From Ailanthus altissimus (Eukaryota > Streptophyta > Magnoliopsida > Sapindales > Simaroubaceae), in NCBI GenBank assembly GCA_946807835.1, contig OX327686.1, positions 4,526,001-4,590,000 of the forward strand: 64,000 bases of DNA. Reading direction: 5' to 3'. The position numbers and the translations under genes were made by a program. A model generated the notes under the pieces. The model saw only the letters and a list, made by a program, of their open reading frames with translations. It ran no database searches and was not told the origin of the DNA. Shown here piece by piece: positions 59,290 through 64,000 of this stretch; the first letter of the stretch is position 1; each line of letters starts with the position of its first letter.

Positions 59290-59510
59290 TAATATGTCTT
59301 ATCTCATCTCAAACTCAACATCCTCAAGAAATTTAGCATTCCCGTCTAAAAAAAAAGATTTTATTTGAGGGATCAAAAAACTTGAACTCCTTTGATCTTT
59401 CAAAGTATCCAATAAAATAGCATTAACTTTTTTTAGGTCTATATAACCTAGCCTTAGCTGGATAACCCCAGACATACAAGTGCTTAATACTAGGCTTTTG
59501 TGCTAGTTCA
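59290..59510 (-). pseudogene. Copia integrase C-terminal remnant
   Basis: On the minus strand, broken frames read PSIKHLYVWGYPAKARLY, then CYFIGYFERSKEFKFFDPS and NAKFLE. This is the usual copia segment between integrase and reverse transcriptase. A Gln/Pro-rich stretch (LVHQEQPQQPQE) follows near 59110-59160. Confidence 0.7.
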
Positions 59511-60689
59511 TAACTCGTACAAGATTTTAAATACTACTTTACTTGGAATTCTATTAAAAATATAAACTGCAATCTTTAGTGTTTCTCCCTAGAGTGATTT
59601 AAGTGAAGAATGATAATTAATCATACTTCTCACTATTCTTTAAGTATTCAATTTTATCTCTTAGCAATACCATTCATACTTGATTTCTTAAGCATTGCAT
59701 ATTATGGGACGATTTCATACTCTTCTAAGAATTTAGCAACAAAAAAAAGGTAATAGACAATGTTCACCTGATTTATTTTATCTTTCATAGCATTTACCAC
59801 CACGACCAGATTTGACAACTTTAATTTTTCTTACCAAATTGATTTTTAACTTTAACTTTGAAAGCATTAAACACATTTAGATATTAATACTTTTCATAAA
59901 TCATGTAAAGTTACCCAAAAAGAGAATAGTCTTCAATGAATATAATAAAATATTATTGGTCATTCCAAGAAGCATAGGGAATAGTTCATAAATATAATAT
60001 TTATTAGTTTTAAGATGTTATTACTCTTATTGGTACCTAATTTTCTATTGTTTATTTGTCTTCCCTTAATACATTCAATATAGACTTTAAAATTTGTTAA
60101 ATTAAGAAAATCAAGAATTTTATTTAACACAAGTTTTTCTATTCTCTGTTTAGAGATATGTTCTACATGCTTGTGCCATAACGTAACGAAATTCTCATTA
60201 GTTACTTTTCATTTTGTACCACGTTTATTAACATGCAAGGATTCATTAAAAGAAGTATGAGTATTTAATGTATAAAGATTATTAATAAAAGAACCAGTAC
60301 CAATAATATTTGATTTTGAAAAAGACTAATTTATTGTTTCTGAATGAATAAGAATATTATGATTTGTCGAAACTAGAAACAAAAAAATATGCTCTATCTA
60401 AATGACAGTACAGAATCAATCTTATCTAAATTCAAATAATATTTAGTCTCTAATTGTATCTAAAAAATTTTATAGCCTCTAAAAGAGCTGCATTATCGTT
60501 TCCCACTTAGATGCATTTTCAGCATCAATTAGAAATTGGCTCTTAATACAACATTGCATAAATACACTTATGTAAGTAGTTGCACTATATTTACCCTCCA
60601 AGTATGTTTAGGTATAGAAGCAAAATTAACTTCAAAACAAACAAAGTTGAAAAGTGTACCTTTCTTAACACGCCATTTAGCGTACTTAG

Positions 60690-61290
60690 GACAATCATTC
60701 TTCACATGACAAGCATTTTTTGCAGAAGAAACAAGCAATGACTGGATCTTGTTTCTTTTACACCTTATTATGTGAAGTCTCCATTTCAGTTTTCTTTCAT
60801 TTATTCATTTTTCTTTACTAATTAGTAACCTTATTCTAAGAAGTATTTGCCAAGTGAGTACTTTCAATCTTTTCTCGCTTCATTTTGTCTTCTTATTGTA
60901 CACAATATGAAATGAGTTCATTAAAAATCCATTTAACTTTTTGGGTGTTGTAACTTACTTTAAATTAATTGTAGTATGCAGAGAGAGATATCAAAACTAG
61001 ATGCACGAGCAAGTCATTAGACAACTCTAACTTTAGTGCCTTTAGTTTAAAGTGAGATTAGATATCTTATGATGTACTCCATTATATTTTCTTTGCCATT
61101 ATACCTTATTGAAACAAGGTTAACTAGTAACATACTTGTTTCAGCCTTTTTATTTTTGGCAAAGTGTTGTTCAATTTCCTCAAGAAATTTCAGTGCCTTA
61201 AATATAATAATGAAATTTATATTATGAGATATAGTAGAAGCAGATAAACTTACAGAGAATACATAATAAAATAACAAGCTCACAATCATG
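60690..61290 (-). pseudogene. Copia gag remnant with frameshifted zinc knuckle
   Basis: The minus frame 61289-61047 contains ALKFLEEIEQHFAKNKKAE, characteristic of UBN2-type copia gag. Further along, 60733-60691 encodes a CCHC knuckle (CFFCKK, then ACHVKNDC) interrupted by a one-base insertion. Several stops lie between. Confidence 0.8.
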
Positions 61291-62574
61291 TCATTATTTT
61301 AAGCATATACATGCATGACATAAATAAATATATAAAGGTGAGCCCTATCACGAGATGCCTATCACAACATTGATATTTAGTCTTTGGATAGAAATATCAA
61401 CAGTAAATGGTACTCTCAATATAGTAATCAAATGTTGATAATAAATCCTACCAACAATAAGCCTTTCTTTGGATCGACTTATTGCATGCATAGAAAACTT
61501 GATGATTATCACACATGTATTGCGACAAATATGCCTATTATTTGGCCAAAATATAATCTTCCTTTGGGCTGATTATTTTTCGCATAAATAATAAACATAT
61601 TCATCTTAATATCCCAAAATAAAGAAACTACACAATAGAAGTTACTTTTGACAACATGTTATTTCAATCAATTTATTTTGAAATATAAGACAAGTATTGT
61701 AAAGAAAAATAATCGAATACCCATAAATAGAAAATTAAGTTTTTATTATGCACTGGAGTGGCATGTGGTGCTAAGGCCGATGTGGTTACAATGTTGTTAA
61801 TGGTTCAAAACAGGGTCAATGATTGTTGGGTCAACTCCAAATGGGTTAAATTTTGAGCTAGATATCTATGAATTAAGTCAGGTAGACCCAATTCTCCCAA
61901 AAGTAACTGAAAATCCCTAAAGTTTGACCCTAAATTTGATAACTTTAGATTTGTAAATATCCAAAAATAGACCACAAATAAATTTGGGTCAAAATTAGGA
62001 CTTATTTACAAATTTCTTAAAATTTTTAGGCCAAACCGTGATTACTTAAAGTTGGAGGATGTTTAGTGAGAAAGGTCAATTATATTAGAACCTATATTAA
62101 AATATTATATACTTTAGGGTCAAACTATAATTACATAAAAATTTAAGGGGCTATATGAAGATAGCAACCACTGTAGGGCCTATTTGTAAATTTACTAAAA
62201 TATATGGTTATAATTAATTAACAAATAATAATAGGGGCCTATTTGATATTTACCAAATAAAAACCGACCATTCTTTCTCGCACTGCCTATATTTTACTTT
62301 TTTTAATACTTTAAATTGTTAAAAAAATTTGAAAACTAACAAATGAAAGCTGAATTTTGAGGTTTTTCATCTTTTTTTCTTCAAATTAATGACCTTTGAT
62401 TATATTTGAACCTCAAATCACAATGAAAAATATAAACTTAATATTTTTCCTCAATAATATCATGAAAAATACATATATATATATATAATATGTTTACCTT
62501 AAATAACCATATGAAAAAGATATTCAAAATATGAATATATATATTAATAATATTAATAATTTAACATAATTTTT

Positions 62575-62586
62575 GCTCTGATACCA
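62575..62586 (-). other. Primer-binding site of the second copia element
   Basis: GCTCTGATACCA on plus (TGGTATCAGAGC on minus) lies two bases from the right LTR. It fixes the element's orientation as minus. Confidence 0.9.
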
Positions 62587-62588
62587 TT

Positions 62589-63070
62589 TGTTAGATATAA
62601 CCATATATTAGATTCATATTCATATGAATATAACCCAAAATCTATCATGTCAAATTACAGGATGAATGTCGAGAAAAACATACTTGAGGAATCCATAGTG
62701 ATTAGAACTTGAAGATTAGCAGCCTTGAATAAGAATAAGAGTATAATGGTCTTCCATAGTCAAATTTATGTAGGCTCAATGAGTTTCTCTTTGTGATGAA
62801 AAAAGAGTAGAAGAGCTATACGTGAATTAATTTGACTTGGGGACCACAACCCTAAAAAATATCTTTATATACTAGGTTAAATTATGACCCCATCACTCAT
62901 AATCTAACTAGTATTGAGTTTTTACACATAACAAGCTCATATTAAATTAGATGTCTCTAGAGCATAATAAGATATAGCACAAATAGATCACTTAAATTAG
63001 CCATTATTTAAGATAATGTATAATTATTGTTAATATGTGAGCCCACATAAAAGAAATAATGAGCCTAACA
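62589..63070 (-). repeat. 5' LTR (right) of the second copia element
   Basis: 482 bp, from TGTTAGATATAACC to GAGCCTAACA on the plus strand. It is the fuller of the two LTRs. Confidence 0.88.
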
Positions 63071-64000
63071 TCATCAACTCTTAACTTTGAATCATTCAAC
63101 TCGCCACAAACAACTCACAAGCTCTCTATCTCTCTCGTAATGATATGCGTCTTCTGGATCATAACTTCATTTTCTTGATACATGTTTTTTTTAATGTCAT
63201 TCATATATGTGTTTGTTTTCTTATTCTTCTTACAATTTATCAATATTCTCATTTTAGTCTCATATATGCTTCATTACAAAACCAATAATTTATAATAATA
63301 ATAATCATTGTTATTATTGTTGTTAATTATTTTTTAACTTTCCAATTCAAGACTCAAGCTCATACTCGAGAAAAACTCAAATTTGTCTCAATTTTTAGAA
63401 ACCTAAGTAAAAACTAAATTCAAGCCTAGATTTTCCCAAACTTAAACTCAGACTCAATTTTTTTCAACCATATTTAAGCTAAACTCATACTTTATATTTC
63501 ATGTTGATCGGGTGAATCTGGGAGATTCTTTAGTCATAGATAAAATTTATTTTCTGAGAATAGTGACTCAACCCTTCAGTATTGAAATAATTTGATCTCC
63601 CAAACACTTTATAACTTCCAAGACTAGCTCCTACACTCATAAAATTGGTTAAGCTACGTCAATGGTTAACTTCAGCAATAACCCTATGATGCTTAAGTCA
63701 ACAATGGAGTTTTTTTGAAAGAGATGGCAAAAACTAATGGGCTTTAGAATAAGTTTACACTTTCTCTGTTTTTTATTCTTTAAAGAGGGTTTTTTAACTC
63801 AAAAGAATTCTTCCTTATGAAGAAGTATATTTTTTTTTATAGGCCACTTTTTCGTGGAAAGTCTTTTAGGGATGAGGATATGTTTTGAGATTCTAAAAGT
63901 GGAATATTTTTTAGATCCTAAGAATGGGATATATATGAGATCCTATGAGGGGATATATCCTAGATTATAGGAATATGATACATATATATATATATAATAT
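63071..64000. other. AT-rich intergenic DNA at the window end
   Basis: No gene or element end recognised. Repeated words such as AAACTCA and GACTCAA near 63340-63480 echo the other side of the copia insertion. An AT microsatellite closes the window. Confidence 0.4.

Larger units (their letters stand above)
58363..63070 (-). mobile_element. Deletion-derived copia LTR retrotransposon, minus strand
   Basis: Two matching LTRs (58363-58693 and 62589-63070) enclose a copia interior read on the minus strand. The primer-binding site complement GCTCTGATACCA is at 62575-62586, and a purine tract (AAGTGGGAGATTATT on minus) is next to the left LTR. Flanks TAATC (58358-58362) and TCATC (63071-63075) match at 4 of 5 bases, as an aged target duplication. 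Gag and integrase remnants are present. Less than ~400 bp remain where reverse transcriptase and RNase H should be, so most of those are deleted. Confidence 0.85.

Overview
The window is nuclear DNA of a eudicot plant. The genes have many short exons and AT-rich introns, the intergenic DNA is AT-rich, and LTR retrotransposons and a MITE-like element sit in and between the genes. The encoded proteins match conserved plant families. I cannot name the species. Every exon structure below was built by eye, by joining frames across GT-AG or GC-AG sites until they gave a continuous family-like protein.

There are five complete protein-coding genes. (1) + strand, 479-16143: a VLN4/VLN5-class villin of 22 coding exons (962 aa), whose intron 10 carries a complete but dead Ty1-copia element (5458-10644). 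(2) - strand, 27456-21414: a neuferricin-like cytochrome b5/MAPR protein of 8 exons (241 aa). (3) + strand, 30223-38256: the mitochondrial ubiquinone C-methyltransferase COQ5, 8 exons (289 aa). Its intron 6 holds a 2.1-kb fold-back Mutator-type element with 9-bp target duplications and an internal array of GC-rich palindromic repeats. (4) + strand, 42727-45165: the 18S rRNA guanine-N7 methyltransferase RID2/BUD23, 9 coding exons (291 aa). (5) - strand, 57009-47748: a Pumilio RNA-binding protein of the APUM5 type, 8 coding exons (984 aa). From memory, the villin-COQ5-RID2 order also occurs on Arabidopsis chromosome 5.

Between genes lie AT-rich stretches. They hold a tandem repeat of about 211 bp (19.0-19.7 kb), a decayed minus-strand copia-type gag (39.5-40.3 kb), and a second, deletion-derived copia element on the minus strand (58363-63070) with matching LTRs.

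The genes are housekeeping genes and do not form a pathway: actin bundling, a haem/steroid-binding membrane protein, ubiquinone synthesis, ribosome maturation and mRNA regulation. The most unusual material is inside introns: the fold-back array in COQ5, the CAG-to-TAG decay of the villin copia element, three GC-AG introns, and an 11-nt microexon in villin.
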